The notes under the pieces: model-generated
What the model was told of the DNA's origin: nothing
The model's database searches: none
Seen by the model: only the letters and a program-made list of their open reading frames with translations
In this document: in pieces, positions 7,189 through 15,359 of the stretch
How positions within the stretch are numbered: position 1 is the stretch's first letter
Layout: each line of letters begins with the position of its first letter
Translations under genes and position numbers: made by a program
Source: Nocardia brasiliensis ATCC 700358
GTDB taxonomy: Bacteria; Actinomycetota; Actinomycetes; Mycobacteriales; Mycobacteriaceae
Direction: 5' to 3'
DNA: 64,000 nt
Assembly (NCBI RefSeq): GCF_000250675.2
Contig: NC_018681.1
Span: 8,246,001 to 8,310,000 of the forward strand

Positions 7189-8078
7189 AAACGCTGTCCG
7201 GCAAAGTCGTACTCATCACCGGCGCCGCGAGCGGCATCGGCGCCGAGACCGCACGCGTGCTCGCGACCAGGGGCGCGCGACTGATGCTCGTCGATGTGCG
7301 CGGTGCCGAACTCGCGGAGGTAGTAGACGAATTCGAGCCCGACCGGGTCGCGCACGTAGCCGCCGACGTGCGTGATCTCGATGCGATGACGCGCGCGGTC
7401 GCGGTGGCCGCCGACAGATTCGGAGGCCTGGACTACGTCGTGGCCAACGCCGGAATCGTCAGTTACGGATCACTGCTCGCCGTCGATCCCGTCGTCTTCC
7501 GCCAAGTGATCGATGTCAATCTCACCGGCGTCTTCCACACCGTGCGAGCCGCACTTCCCGCATTGATAGAGAGCCGCGGCTACATCCTCGTCGTCTCCTC
7601 GCTCGCGGCATTCACCAACAGCCCGGGTATGGCCGCCTACCACGCGAGCAAAGCAGGCGTGGAGAGCCTGACGGAGACGCTTCGGCTCGAGGTCGCACAC
7701 CACGGCGTCGGAGTCGGGTGCGCGCATCCGCATTGGACGAGAACGCCGCTGATGGACGACGCTTTCGCCGACTTACCGGTATTCCGTGAATATCTCGGCA
7801 CGCTACCGCGTCCATTGGCCCACTCCACCCCGGTGCGCGCGTGCGCCGACGCATTCGCCGACACCCTCGCTCGCCGCGGGCGCTGGGTGAACGTGCCCCG
7901 CTGGATCGGGCTGTTCCGCTGGCTGCACCCACTGCTCGGCACCACACTGGTCCAGCGCGATGCCCTCGCTCACGTCCCTCGGATGCTGCCCCGCCTCGAC
8001 GCTGAAGTTGCCACGCTCGGCCGTTCCACCAACGCGCGTACCGCGGGAGCCGAACGTCCCGACTCAACACAGGAGTAG
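7185..8078 (+). CDS. short-chain dehydrogenase/reductase
   Basis: A 297-residue NAD(P)-dependent oxidoreductase with every classical SDR element: TGAASGIG cofactor loop (13-20), NAG (88-90), the catalytic Ser in VVSSL (138-139) and YxxxK at Tyr152-Lys156. The C-terminal 50 residues extend past the usual fold. GTG at 7185 overlaps the upstream membrane-protein stop by 4 bases. Next downstream is a flavin monooxygenase with its own AGGAG. SDR plus Baeyer-Villiger-type monooxygenase is a common pair in actinobacterial ketone or steroid degradation, but here the monooxygenase is broken. Confidence 0.88.
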   Translation: MKTLSGKVVLITGAASGIGAETARVLATRGARLMLVDVRGAELAEVVDEFEPDRVAHVAADVRDLDAMTRAVAVAADRFGGLDYVVANAGIVSYGSLLAVDPVVFRQVIDVNLTGVFHTVRAALPALIESRGYILVVSSLAAFTNSPGMAAYHASKAGVESLTETLRLEVAHHGVGVGCAHPHWTRTPLMDDAFADLPVFREYLGTLPRPLAHSTPVRACADAFADTLARRGRWVNVPRWIGLFRWLHPLLGTTLVQRDALAHVPRMLPRLDAEVATLGRSTNARTAGAERPDSTQE

Positions 8079-8083
8079 TCCCG

Positions 8084-8890
8084 ATGACCCACACCGACTG
8101 TCAACACGTCGACGTGTTGATCCTGGGCGCCGGGCTGTCCGGCATCGGCGCAGCCTGCCATCTTCGAGACCGACTGCCGGGCACTACGTTTCGCATTCTG
8201 GAAAGTCGCGATACCCTGGGCGGCACCTGGGACCTGTTCCGTTACCCCGGAATTCGTTCCGACTCGGACATGTACACCCTCGGCTTCAAATTCCGGCCGT
8301 GGCGCGGCGATCGAGCCATCACCGACGGTGCGTCCATCCTCGACTACTTGCGCGATACCGTCACGGACTATCAGCTCCACGAGCGGATCAGCCACGGGCA
8401 CAAAGCCGTCCGGGCCGAATGGGACACCCCCTCGGCGCAGTGGACGGTGACCGTGCAGCTCGCCGAGACGAGCACGACCACCCGGTTCACCGCGAACTTC
8501 CTGATGGCGTGCACCGGGTACTACCGCTACGACGAGGGGTACGTATTATTCGCTCTCGCGGGGAAACCCTCTGACTCACACCGGCACCCACTGCCCGTCT
8601 GCGCACGGTTGGCCGGAGAGGAGTCCGGGCCGGTGCCTGCTGTCTACTCGGTCGGAGCCGGCGGGCTGGTTTCGGCACAGGGGCCCGATCACCGATCGTT
8701 GCGTAGACGGACACGACGGCGGCCAGAGCGAGGAAGCCGAGGACCAGGCCGACCATGCCGAACCCCTGGGCATACTGGGATCGCGACCGCGGTCACGACG
8801 CCCCCCTTCTCGTTCGATCCATCCCCGCAGCCCTTTTCGGATTTCGACTCGCGGTTTCGAGTGTTCATGGGATCGAGGTGCGGATCATGA
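8084..8890 (+). pseudogene. flavin-containing (Baeyer-Villiger-type) monooxygenase, truncated
   Basis: Residues 1-153 are a good match to FAD monooxygenases: GAGLSGIG (15-22), LGGTWDLFRYPGIRSDSDM (46-63) and a stretch ending FLMACTGYYRYDEGY. The family has about 490-500 residues. After base 8542 the homology stops at once, although the frame stays open to 8890 with unrelated low-complexity sequence. The NADPH-binding domain and the rest of the protein are absent, so the product should be inactive. ATG at 8084 follows AGGAG. It is the third gene of the 6712 operon and marks a recombination breakpoint. Confidence 0.8.
8487..8756 (-). CDS. possible short membrane protein
   Basis: ATG at 8756 opens MVGLVLGFLALAAVVSVYA, a clean membrane helix, followed by TIGDRAPVPKPA. 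The tail after that is Arg-rich and out of character, so the frame may be shifted near 8670; an alternative frame ends at 8576. It lies antisense to the non-homologous tail of the broken monooxygenase. It may be a fragment brought in at the breakpoint. Confidence 0.3.
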   Translation of the reverse strand: MVGLVLGFLALAAVVSVYATIGDRAPVPKPARRLRPSRQQAPARTPLRPTVRRRAVGAGVSQRVSPRERIIRTPRRSGSTRCTPSGSSR

Positions 8891-9179
8891 GTATTCCTAC
8901 CTCGACCGCAGTGGTTCCACGGACCACCTGGTCAGCCGCGCGGGGCATTTCGGGCGGTGCCTGTCGGACACGATCCGCCCCGGCTTCCGGCCGCGGTGGT
9001 CGAGCCCACAGCAGGTGATCGTGCAGCTGACTGGTGCAGCGATAGGAAGATCGGTCTCCCGGCGGATTTGACGAGGAAACGCCGCGCTATGCATCCCTGA
9101 AAAAGAACGGCCGCCGATGCGGTCTGATGTACCTGGTGGATCGGACCGGATAGTTCACTGCGACAGTCAGGAGTTTGTT

Positions 9180-9580
9180 GTGAGTTCTCGCGGTCGGTGG
9201 GGCGTTGCTGTTCTGGTCGCCTGCGCGGTGAGTGGGCTGGTCACCGCGGGGGAAGGTCCGGCCTTCGCTGCGGTGGAATCGGGGGTGAACAGCATCGATG
9301 AGGTCGAAAGACCTCCGACGGGGTCGTCATCCACCTCACCTACACCTGCACGAGAGAGTCGGGGGCGCGGTACGTTCATGCGGGCATGATCAACCGTGAT
9401 GACAAGGACAGCGGGAGTACCCACGCTGCGGTGGCGTGTGACGGCGAGAAACATTCGATGAATGCCTACCTGCATGAAGGCCCGGTCAACAAAGCTACGC
9501 ATGCGTTTGCCATTCTCCGGGAGGGGACAGCGCTCAACTCCACACCGGTCGGCGACCAGGTCGAGAAAGAGTTGACGTAG
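9180..9580 (+). pseudogene. small secreted protein, frameshifted
   Basis: GTG at 9180 with CAGGAG upstream starts a clear signal peptide (RGRWGVAVLVACAVSGLVTAG...FAA). This frame runs into Pro/Ser-rich nonsense after about base 9305 and ends at 9389. A second frame (+2 relative) takes over from 9302 with TSDGVVIHLTYTCTRESGG, then VACDGEKHSMNAYL and HAFAILREG, ending at 9580. That body, with one Cys pair and a beta-rich pattern, resembles common small secreted actinobacterial proteins. One indel near 9300-9310 would join the two halves. It is either a real pseudogene or an assembly error. Confidence 0.65.
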
Positions 9581-9691
9581 GCCCCGCTCGAAGGCGGCGC
9601 GGCAGTCAGTGAACCGTCCAGCACAGCTTCGGTGTCGAATTAGTAGGACGCGGTCGTCGGACCACAGATGACTCTCGACGGAGGGTGGCTC

Positions 9692-10372
9692 ATGAAAAAG
9701 CGGCTCGCGATACTTCTGGGCGTGGCGCTCGCATGCGGAACCTTCTCGCCGCTGGTCGCGGCGCCCGAAGCGGTCGCGGCCGATTGCCTCGTGACTCTCG
9801 ACGAGTTCACCGGCGCGGTGCAGGCCGCCGGCTATCCCGCACCGTCGCGGGAGCAGTACGACAATATGTGCGGCCAGAGTTCGGTAGGAAACATCCCGGG
9901 CCGCGAGCCGTTCGCGGAATTTCTGGCACAAGCGATCTACGCGTCGGACGGGCTACGCAGCAAACGAGAATACAACTGCGCGCAATCCGGATGCCCAGGT
10001 GAGTACGAAACTCCGGACTGCGATATCCACAATCAGGATTACTACGGGCGTGGATACATTCGTATTGCAGGGTGCCCCGCCTACAAAGAGGCTTCACAGG
10101 AGATCTACGGCGACGACCGTCTGGTCGAGGATGCAGACGGCGTAGCGAGGGACGACAAAATCGCCTGGGCTACCGCGTTCTGGTTCTGGAAGGCGAAGGT
10201 GACCACCGCGCCCGGATACGGGACCGGGTTCGGCTACACGACCAACGCCATCAACGGCAGTCTCGAGTGTTCCGGACCGACGAAAGCCGCCGAGCGGCGA
10301 TACGAGATCTACACGCTCGTGGCGAAATCTTTCGACGTCACCCCGATCGGCGACAAGGGCTGCAACAGCTGA
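9692..10372 (+). CDS. secreted GH19/lysozyme-like chitinase-family protein
   Basis: A 226-residue exported protein. It has a signal peptide (MKKRLAILLGVALACG...AVAA) and a GH19-like domain: QYDNMCGQ, FAEFLAQAIYASDGLRSK, YYGRGYIRIAGCPAYKEAS, IAWATAFWFWKAKV and TNAINGSLECSG. ATG at 9692 has GGAGG 7 bases upstream. In related proteins I recall a catalytic Glu just before SDGL (as in HETGG of plant chitinases); here that position is Ala (YASDGL), so activity may be lost or altered. Six or more Cys residues suggest disulfides. It sits with other secreted proteins (9180, 10489) in an accessory patch. Confidence 0.75.
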   Translation: MKKRLAILLGVALACGTFSPLVAAPEAVAADCLVTLDEFTGAVQAAGYPAPSREQYDNMCGQSSVGNIPGREPFAEFLAQAIYASDGLRSKREYNCAQSGCPGEYETPDCDIHNQDYYGRGYIRIAGCPAYKEASQEIYGDDRLVEDADGVARDDKIAWATAFWFWKAKVTTAPGYGTGFGYTTNAINGSLECSGPTKAAERRYEIYTLVAKSFDVTPIGDKGCNS

Positions 10373-10383
10373 CGACTCGGCTC

Positions 10384-10438
10384 CCGCACACATCCCCGCC
10401 ATCGCACACGCAGCCGCGATCGTCGGCAGCATAACACC
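10384..10438. repeat. 55-bp repeat, copy A
   Basis: This segment and 11261-11315 align over 55 bases without gaps and with 6 differences. The two copies flank the SSI-type inhibitor gene and are in direct orientation. Read on the minus strand both encode GVMxPTIxAACxMAGxC, so the repeat may be the start of a duplicated, decayed leftward gene. Confidence 0.65.
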
Positions 10439-10488
10439 TGTAACAACTTCGTCGAGCTCGTCCCATTCGGTCAAACCTTGGAGCACGT

Positions 10489-10908
10489 ATGCGGCGTCGT
10501 ATGGTCAGTGTCATGGTCGTGCTGGCAACTACTGTGACTCCCCTCGGAGTCGCCAACGCGGCCCCGGCAACCGGCAAAACCGAGCTCACGATCACGGTCT
10601 CCGAAAGCGGTGATACCGCTACGGATGGCACGTTTACATTGTCCTGCAACCCGGTGGGGGGCGACCACTGGGCTGGCGCCGATGCGTGCAAGAGGTTGGA
10701 CACACTCCGAGCCGGGGGTATGACAGGGTTCCCGCCGGTGCCGCCGGACGCTTGGTGTACCCACCAGTACGGAGGACCAGCCACGGCGCATATCCAAGGA
10801 ACCTGGGCAGGTCGCAAGGTTGATGCGGTGTTCGATCGGAACAACGGGTGCGAAATCTCGCGCTGGGACCGACTGGTGCCGGTGCTGCCACAACCGCCGC
10901 AGGCCTGA
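10489..10908 (+). CDS. SSI-family (subtilisin inhibitor-like) secreted protease inhibitor
   Basis: A 139-residue exported protein with signal peptide MRRRMVSVMVVLATTVTPLG...ANA. The mature part fits the Streptomyces subtilisin inhibitor family: TELTITVSESG, FTLSCNP, ADACKRL, DAWCTHQYGGP, HIQGTWAGRKV and RNNGCEISRW. Four Cys residues match the two conserved disulfides. In SSI the reactive bond follows Cys-Pro-Met; here the equivalent is Cys-Thr-His, so the P1 residue is probably His, which is unusual and would alter protease choice. Flanked by 55-bp direct repeats. Confidence 0.8.
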   Translation: MRRRMVSVMVVLATTVTPLGVANAAPATGKTELTITVSESGDTATDGTFTLSCNPVGGDHWAGADACKRLDTLRAGGMTGFPPVPPDAWCTHQYGGPATAHIQGTWAGRKVDAVFDRNNGCEISRWDRLVPVLPQPPQA

Positions 10909-11069
10909 ATTCGACCGTGGGACGCGGGAATCACTGATCCCCGCCGATGTGCGCTCACCGATGACGAGCTCAGCGGCATCCGGGTCGGTGACAGGGTCAC
11001 CGCCGTCCAGGCTGCAGTGGTCTTCCCGGTGTCCGTGGCAAAGGTGGACGATCTGCTCGCCGAGCTGGG

Positions 11070-11215
11070 ACTTCGAGCGGCCTTGCGGGCCTCGAGCGCG
11101 TCCTCGGTCAGCGCTCCCGCACGCAGTGCGGCGTCCAGGGCCGCGACAACCTGGCCGTGGGGCATACCGCGGTGCAGCAGAAGAACTTCGATGATCGCGC
11201 GAGTTCCGTCACGTT
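11070..11215 (-). pseudogene. IS21-family IstA transposase C-terminal fragment
   Basis: The leftward frame reads GERDGTRAIIEVLLLHRGMP, then VVAALDAALRAGALTEDALEARKAA. This is the C-terminal region of actinobacterial IstA (typically ...IEVLLLHR.LP...VVAGL..AL..GALTADAVALEARKAA). No catalytic DDE core is left and no inverted repeats were recognised. It is one of several insertion-sequence scars in this region. Confidence 0.6.
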
Positions 11216-11260
11216 CGCCGTGGGCTTTGCGGGCCACTCCCGCCACCATCACCCTGACCG

Positions 11261-11315
11261 CCGAACACGTCCCCGCCATCACACACGCAGCCACGATCGT
11301 CGGCGACATAACACC
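11261..11315. repeat. 55-bp repeat, copy B
   Basis: Partner of 10384-10438 (49 of 55 bases identical, direct orientation, 877 bp apart). It lies just upstream, in the leftward sense, of the IstA fragment. Confidence 0.65.
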
Positions 11316-11487
11316 CACCACAGGCCCGTCTGGTCATCGGCCTGACCTACCTGTTGTCCATGCTGTACGTGCCCCCAGCACGGCTCGTACAGGATCTACA
11401 CCGCATTCTTGCCGCCCCGAACTGCTCATATCTGCTGACGCCGAGCTGGTAGTCCGACGACACCGTCACCGTCGCTAGCTGACCGGA

Positions 11488-11982
11488 TTGAACTGCGGTG
11501 ACATCACTTTCGGGCCCGGAGCCAACCTGCGCTGCCTCGGCAAGGGCCGCAAGCACCGCGCCGTCCCACTCACCACCCCCACTCAGAAAGTGCTGCGGGT
11601 CTGGGGCGCCGAACGCGCCGGCCAGCTCGACCAACCCCTGTTCCCGACCCGCACCGGCCGCCGGCTCAGCATCGACGCCGTCGAACGCCTTGTCCGCCAG
11701 CACGCCACCATCGCGGCCGCGACCTGCCCCACCATCCGGCCCGCGCAATTGCATCCCCACGTTCTGCGGCATTCGTGCGCGATGGCCCTGCTCCAAGCCG
11801 GCGTCGACACCACCGTCATCGCGCTCTGGCTCGGCCACGCCGACATCCGCTCGACCGGCATCTACCTCCACGCCGACATGACCATCAAACAACGAGCCCT
11901 CGATCAGACCACTCCGGCCTCGACCACACCCGGTCGTTATCGCCCCGGCGACCAGCTGCTGGCCTTCCTGGAAGGTCTGTAG
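11488..11982 (+). pseudogene. tyrosine recombinase/integrase, C-terminal part (copy 1)
   Basis: About 164 residues carry the C-terminal half of a tyrosine recombinase: CLGKGRKHRAVPLTT with the first catalytic Arg missing or upstream, PHVLRHSCAMALLQAGVD (HxLRH box), IALWLGHADIRSTGIYLHAD (GH and the catalytic Tyr) and an end KQRALDQ...LLAFLEGL. Full-length relatives have 300 or more residues, so the N-terminal SAM-like domain and part of the core are gone. A second, more damaged copy of the same gene lies at 16749-17010 in the same orientation. Confidence 0.8.
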
Positions 11983-12326
11983 TTAACCCGACCACCCAAT
12001 GCGGTGTCCGGCCTCGACAGCACCCTGCTGACAGCAGTCGACCTGCTGGTCTTCATCTACGCCATCGCCCAGGCCTGGTACCTCACGCCGACCGGCCTGC
12101 TGCGTGCGGACGGCTCAGATCCCACCGACCCCTGGGCGAATCGCTGACCACCGCGCCTCGATTGTCACCGCGGTCACCCGGTTTGTTCGTTCCGCACGAG
12201 TCTGACGTCGACCCCCATTCGAGCAAGACGACGATGGAACCGAGGGCGATATCTCCAGGCTTTCAGAACGTGCGGGTTGACCTATGACCCGGCGTTCGCG
12301 GTCGCCGCAGCCCACATACTGCAATC
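11983..12326. other. intergenic with a possible gene scrap
   Basis: A 47-codon frame from GTG 12004 to 12147 encodes STLLTAVDLLVFIYAIAQAW and a short tail with no start signal; it looks like a fragment. The rest presumably carries the promoter of the gene at 12327. A TTGACC lies near 12274 and a CATACT near 12313, too far apart (about 33 bp) for a normal -35/-10 pair. Confidence 0.4.
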
Positions 12327-13652
12327 GTGAACAGGTCAACAAAGCACTCGACCAGCCCCAAGGGACGCTTGGCACCGCAGTCCCGTACCGCCGAGTTCAC
12401 GCTGCCCGAGGGAGGGGTGGACACGCTCTTGCACACCTTGGCCGGCATCGATTCCGAGCTGCCCGTCTTCGTCTACGAGCGCATCGACCCTCTCACTCGC
12501 CAGCCGCTGACCACCTGGATCGGGCTGCGCACCGACGCCACACGAGTGCAGGGCACGGATACAGCCGCAGCGCTGCGGGCAGCGACCGTGGCTGCTCGCG
12601 CGGACGGGCCGCACGGCGGCGTGTTCGCATTCCTCGGCTATCCCGGCCCGCACTCCACCGTCCACGGCGACGCAGGCATTCCCGATGCACTGCTGATGCG
12701 GCTGATCGACTACGTCACGATCGATCACCGGACCGGTCGTGGCCGGGTGGTGCACACGTCCACCGAACCCGATCCCGAGCGGACGCCAGAGCAGTGGGCC
12801 AGCGCCTGCGGCTCGGGAACCGCGACCTCACTCGACCTCACCTCGCACGAGGCAGACTTCCAGTGGACCACGCAAACCTCGGCCGAGCAGTACACCGCCG
12901 GCGTACGTGCCTTCCAGCAGCGCGGGGGCGCCAGCGGAGTGGTGCTGTCGGTCCGCGTCGCCAGCGAGCACCGCGCCGAGCCGATGCACAGCTACCGGGT
13001 GCTCCGGACGGTCAACCCTTCCACCCGCATGTTCTTCCTCCGGCACGACCAGTTCGCGCTGTGGGGGGCGACGTCGTTGCCGCTGCTGCACCTCAGTGAC
13101 GGGCACATCACCGCCGAGACCGACGGTGCCACGCATCCCGTCGCGGACGAGGAACACCATTGGCAACCCTCCCCCAAGGAACTCGGCGAGTACGAAGTGG
13201 TCGCCGACGCGCTCGTCGAGGACCTCGCGCACGTTGCCGCCCCGGGCACCCTGCAGCTGACCCGTGAACGGGAGCAGCGGGTCTTCTTCGGACTCGGGCA
13301 CCTCTTCGCCGAGGCCCAGGCCGAACTCGCGCCGGAATGCGACGCGGTCGACGCCGTGCTCGCGATGCACCCGCACGGTGCCACCGTCGGTCATCCGCGT
13401 TCCGCCGCACAGACCTTGATCGCCGAACTGGAACAGGTCCCCCGTGGCCCGTTCGCCGGGCTGGTCGGCCTGTTCACCGCCGAGGAGGTGGACGCCACCG
13501 CGGTCACCCGCTCGATGTGGACCACTCCACGCGGAAGCGTCACCCAGGCAGGCGCCAAAGTCGTACCCGCCAGTGTCGCCGAGCACGAGTACGCGGAGTC
13601 GGTGCTCAAAACGCGCGCACTGCGTGTGACAGCACGCCGGGCTTCCTCATGA
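12327..13652 (+). CDS. divergent chorismate-binding enzyme (TrpE/PabB/isochorismate synthase fold)
   Basis: A 441-residue protein. The N-terminal half aligns loosely with the first domain of component I enzymes (VFVYERIDPLTRQPLTTWIG; FAFLGYPGPH). The C-terminal half has the chorismate-enzyme order: HPHGATVGHPRSAAQTLI (for P.G..SGAPK), ELEQVPRGPFAGLVGLF (for ELE..PRG.YAG..G), AGAKVVPASVAEHEYAES (for GAGIV..S.PE.EY.E). The metal-binding Glu in ELE and in EHEYAE are present, but the DLVRND and HLVS segments are altered (DALVEDLAH, GHLFAEA). So it probably binds chorismate or isochorismate, with a reaction that differs from anthranilate synthase. The GTG has no Shine-Dalgarno sequence and may be leaderless. 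First of three genes. Confidence 0.75.
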   Translation: MNRSTKHSTSPKGRLAPQSRTAEFTLPEGGVDTLLHTLAGIDSELPVFVYERIDPLTRQPLTTWIGLRTDATRVQGTDTAAALRAATVAARADGPHGGVFAFLGYPGPHSTVHGDAGIPDALLMRLIDYVTIDHRTGRGRVVHTSTEPDPERTPEQWASACGSGTATSLDLTSHEADFQWTTQTSAEQYTAGVRAFQQRGGASGVVLSVRVASEHRAEPMHSYRVLRTVNPSTRMFFLRHDQFALWGATSLPLLHLSDGHITAETDGATHPVADEEHHWQPSPKELGEYEVVADALVEDLAHVAAPGTLQLTREREQRVFFGLGHLFAEAQAELAPECDAVDAVLAMHPHGATVGHPRSAAQTLIAELEQVPRGPFAGLVGLFTAEEVDATAVTRSMWTTPRGSVTQAGAKVVPASVAEHEYAESVLKTRALRVTARRASS

Positions 13653-13680
13653 ACACCGGACCTCACGATGGAGCGACCCC

Positions 13681-14427
13681 ATGATCATCGACCTCACGAT
13701 GGAACTGCATGAGGGCATCACCGCCTACCCCTCACACGGCCGGTCGGTGCTGTCGCTGTCGCCGGTGATGAAGCACGCCGACTTCCTCGGCACTGGCCGT
13801 CGCACCCGCTACGCGGACCTCCCGGTGTCCTTCGAAGTGAGCCAATGGATCCTGAGCGACCAAGCCGGCACGCACATGGATGCGCCCTTCCACGTCGACC
13901 CCGCGCACTCCGTGACCATCGAACGGGTGCCGCTGGAGACCGCGTGGGGCCCGGCTGTCTGGCTGGACTGCACGACGGCGGCCACGGAGTCCGGGGCTGT
14001 GTCCGCGCAGGCACTACGCGATGCGGCCGACGAGGCCGGGGTCCGTATCGAACGCGGCGACATCCTGGTTCTGCGTACCGGTACGTCGGATGACGCGGTG
14101 TCCGATCCCGCGGGTTACGCAACCACATTCCGCGGGCTGACCCGCGATGCCGCGGAACATCTGCGCGCGGTAGGTGTTCGGTGCCTGGCGATCGACTGTG
14201 TCACGATCGAATCGCCGGCGACGGCGGCCACCGCGGACGTGCACACCATCTTGCTGCGGCCCAGCGCGTTGGGGCTGCCCGACTCCGACGTCATCGGCGT
14301 CGTGGAGAACCTCGTGCGCGTCGACACCATCCCCGTTCACCGGTTTCACTTCGCCGCTTTACCGTTGCCGTTGCGTGGCGCCGCCGGCAGCCCGGTACGC
14401 GCGGTGGCCGTGGTCGAAGGCATCTGA
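13681..14427 (+). CDS. cyclase-family metal-dependent hydrolase (KynB/isatin hydrolase-like)
   Basis: A 248-residue protein of the cyclase superfamily that includes kynurenine formamidase and isatin hydrolase. It opens MIIDLTMELHEGITAYPSHG and has the metal motif DQAGTHMDAPFHVD (HxGTHxDxPxH pattern, with Ala before GTH), then RGDILVLRTG and VRCLAIDCVTIESP. These enzymes use Mn or Zn to hydrolyse amide or lactam bonds. It starts 28 bases after the chorismate-type enzyme and 7 bases before the isomerase gene, so it is in one operon with both. A substrate made from the chorismate-enzyme product, perhaps an anilide or lactam, is a reasonable guess only. Confidence 0.82.
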   Translation: MIIDLTMELHEGITAYPSHGRSVLSLSPVMKHADFLGTGRRTRYADLPVSFEVSQWILSDQAGTHMDAPFHVDPAHSVTIERVPLETAWGPAVWLDCTTAATESGAVSAQALRDAADEAGVRIERGDILVLRTGTSDDAVSDPAGYATTFRGLTRDAAEHLRAVGVRCLAIDCVTIESPATAATADVHTILLRPSALGLPDSDVIGVVENLVRVDTIPVHRFHFAALPLPLRGAAGSPVRAVAVVEGI

Positions 14428-14434
14428 GGCGGCG

Positions 14435-15316
14435 ATGGTGATGCGTTACGGCTATGCGACGGTCGGACTGCCCACTCTCGCCCCGGACGAAGCGATCGAG
14501 CATGCCGCCGCGGCGGGCTACGCCGGGCTGGAATGGAAGGTAGGGGAGGCACTGCATGCGGCGGGAAGTTCGGCCGAGCAGTTCCTGCTGGGCAACCGCA
14601 CCACCATCGCGCTGGACGATCCGGCACAAGGCGCACGGATCGCCCGGCGAAGCGCTGCCGCGGGACTCGCGGTCATCGGTGTCGACCCGTACGTGGCTGT
14701 CGGCGATGTGACGACCCTGGACCTGGCCTTGGCCGTCGCCGAAGCGGCCGATGCTCCCCAGGTCCGGCTGCAGGGTCCCCGCTTCGGCGCGGACGGGGCG
14801 GGCTACCGGCAATTGTTCGCGAGGTTTCTGGAGTTCCTCAGCGTCGCCGAGCAGCGCGCGCACCGCAGGGGGATACGGCTGGTCGTGGAGATTCACCAGC
14901 AGACGATGTTTTCCAGCGCGGCACTGGTCCACCGCCTGGTCACCTATTTCGATCCGGCACACATCGGGGTGATCTACGACGTCGGCAACCTGGTCGTCGA
15001 AGGCTATGAAGATCACCGGATCGGCACCGAACTGCTCGGCCCGTACTTGCATCACGTCCATCTGAAAAACGCCCTACACCGTCCCTCCGCAGGCCCAGGG
15101 CCCGTTCGAGTGCATCGCCCGGTGTGGAGCCCGCTCGACGAAGGCGAAGTGGACGTGCTCGGCGTCTTGGCCCACCTCGACACGATCGGTTATCAGGGGT
15201 GGGTGACGATCGAGGACTTTTCGACGCAGCGAACCCCGCTCGCGACATTGCGCCACAACGCGGACGTCCTGCGTGCCTGCAACGCTCCCGGATGGCTCGA
15301 CCGCGAGGAAGTCTGA
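14435..15316 (+). CDS. sugar phosphate isomerase/epimerase-like TIM-barrel protein
   Basis: A 293-residue protein of the xylose-isomerase/AP-endonuclease-2 fold. Signs are the repeated beta-alpha units and metal ligands: AAAAGYAGLEWKVGE near the start, RLVVEIHQQTMFSSA (Glu), HIGVIYDVGNLVVEGYED (Asp), LGPYLHHVHLKNA (His) and YQGWVTIEDFS (Glu). Members isomerise or epimerise ketoses or act as hydroxypyruvate isomerases, dehydratases or lyases, so the function cannot be fixed. ATG at 14435 follows GAGGCGG and lies 7 bases after the cyclase gene. Confidence 0.8.
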   Translation: MVMRYGYATVGLPTLAPDEAIEHAAAAGYAGLEWKVGEALHAAGSSAEQFLLGNRTTIALDDPAQGARIARRSAAAGLAVIGVDPYVAVGDVTTLDLALAVAEAADAPQVRLQGPRFGADGAGYRQLFARFLEFLSVAEQRAHRRGIRLVVEIHQQTMFSSAALVHRLVTYFDPAHIGVIYDVGNLVVEGYEDHRIGTELLGPYLHHVHLKNALHRPSAGPGPVRVHRPVWSPLDEGEVDVLGVLAHLDTIGYQGWVTIEDFSTQRTPLATLRHNADVLRACNAPGWLDREEV

Positions 15317-15334
15317 CACGTGTCTCTCCTCTTG

Positions 15335-15359
15335 CCGGTCATGAAACCGGACTTTTCCT
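15335..15359. terminator. possible weak terminator between convergent genes
   Basis: CCGGT and ACCGG arms (5 bp) with a 6-base loop are followed by ACTTTTCCTT. It lies between the convergent stops at 15316 and 15360 and overlaps neither gene. The stem is short, so this is tentative. Confidence 0.35.

Noticed and set aside
12274..12318. TTGACC and CATACT as a promoter for 12327
   Set aside because: Spacing of about 33 bp is far from the 16-18 bp needed.
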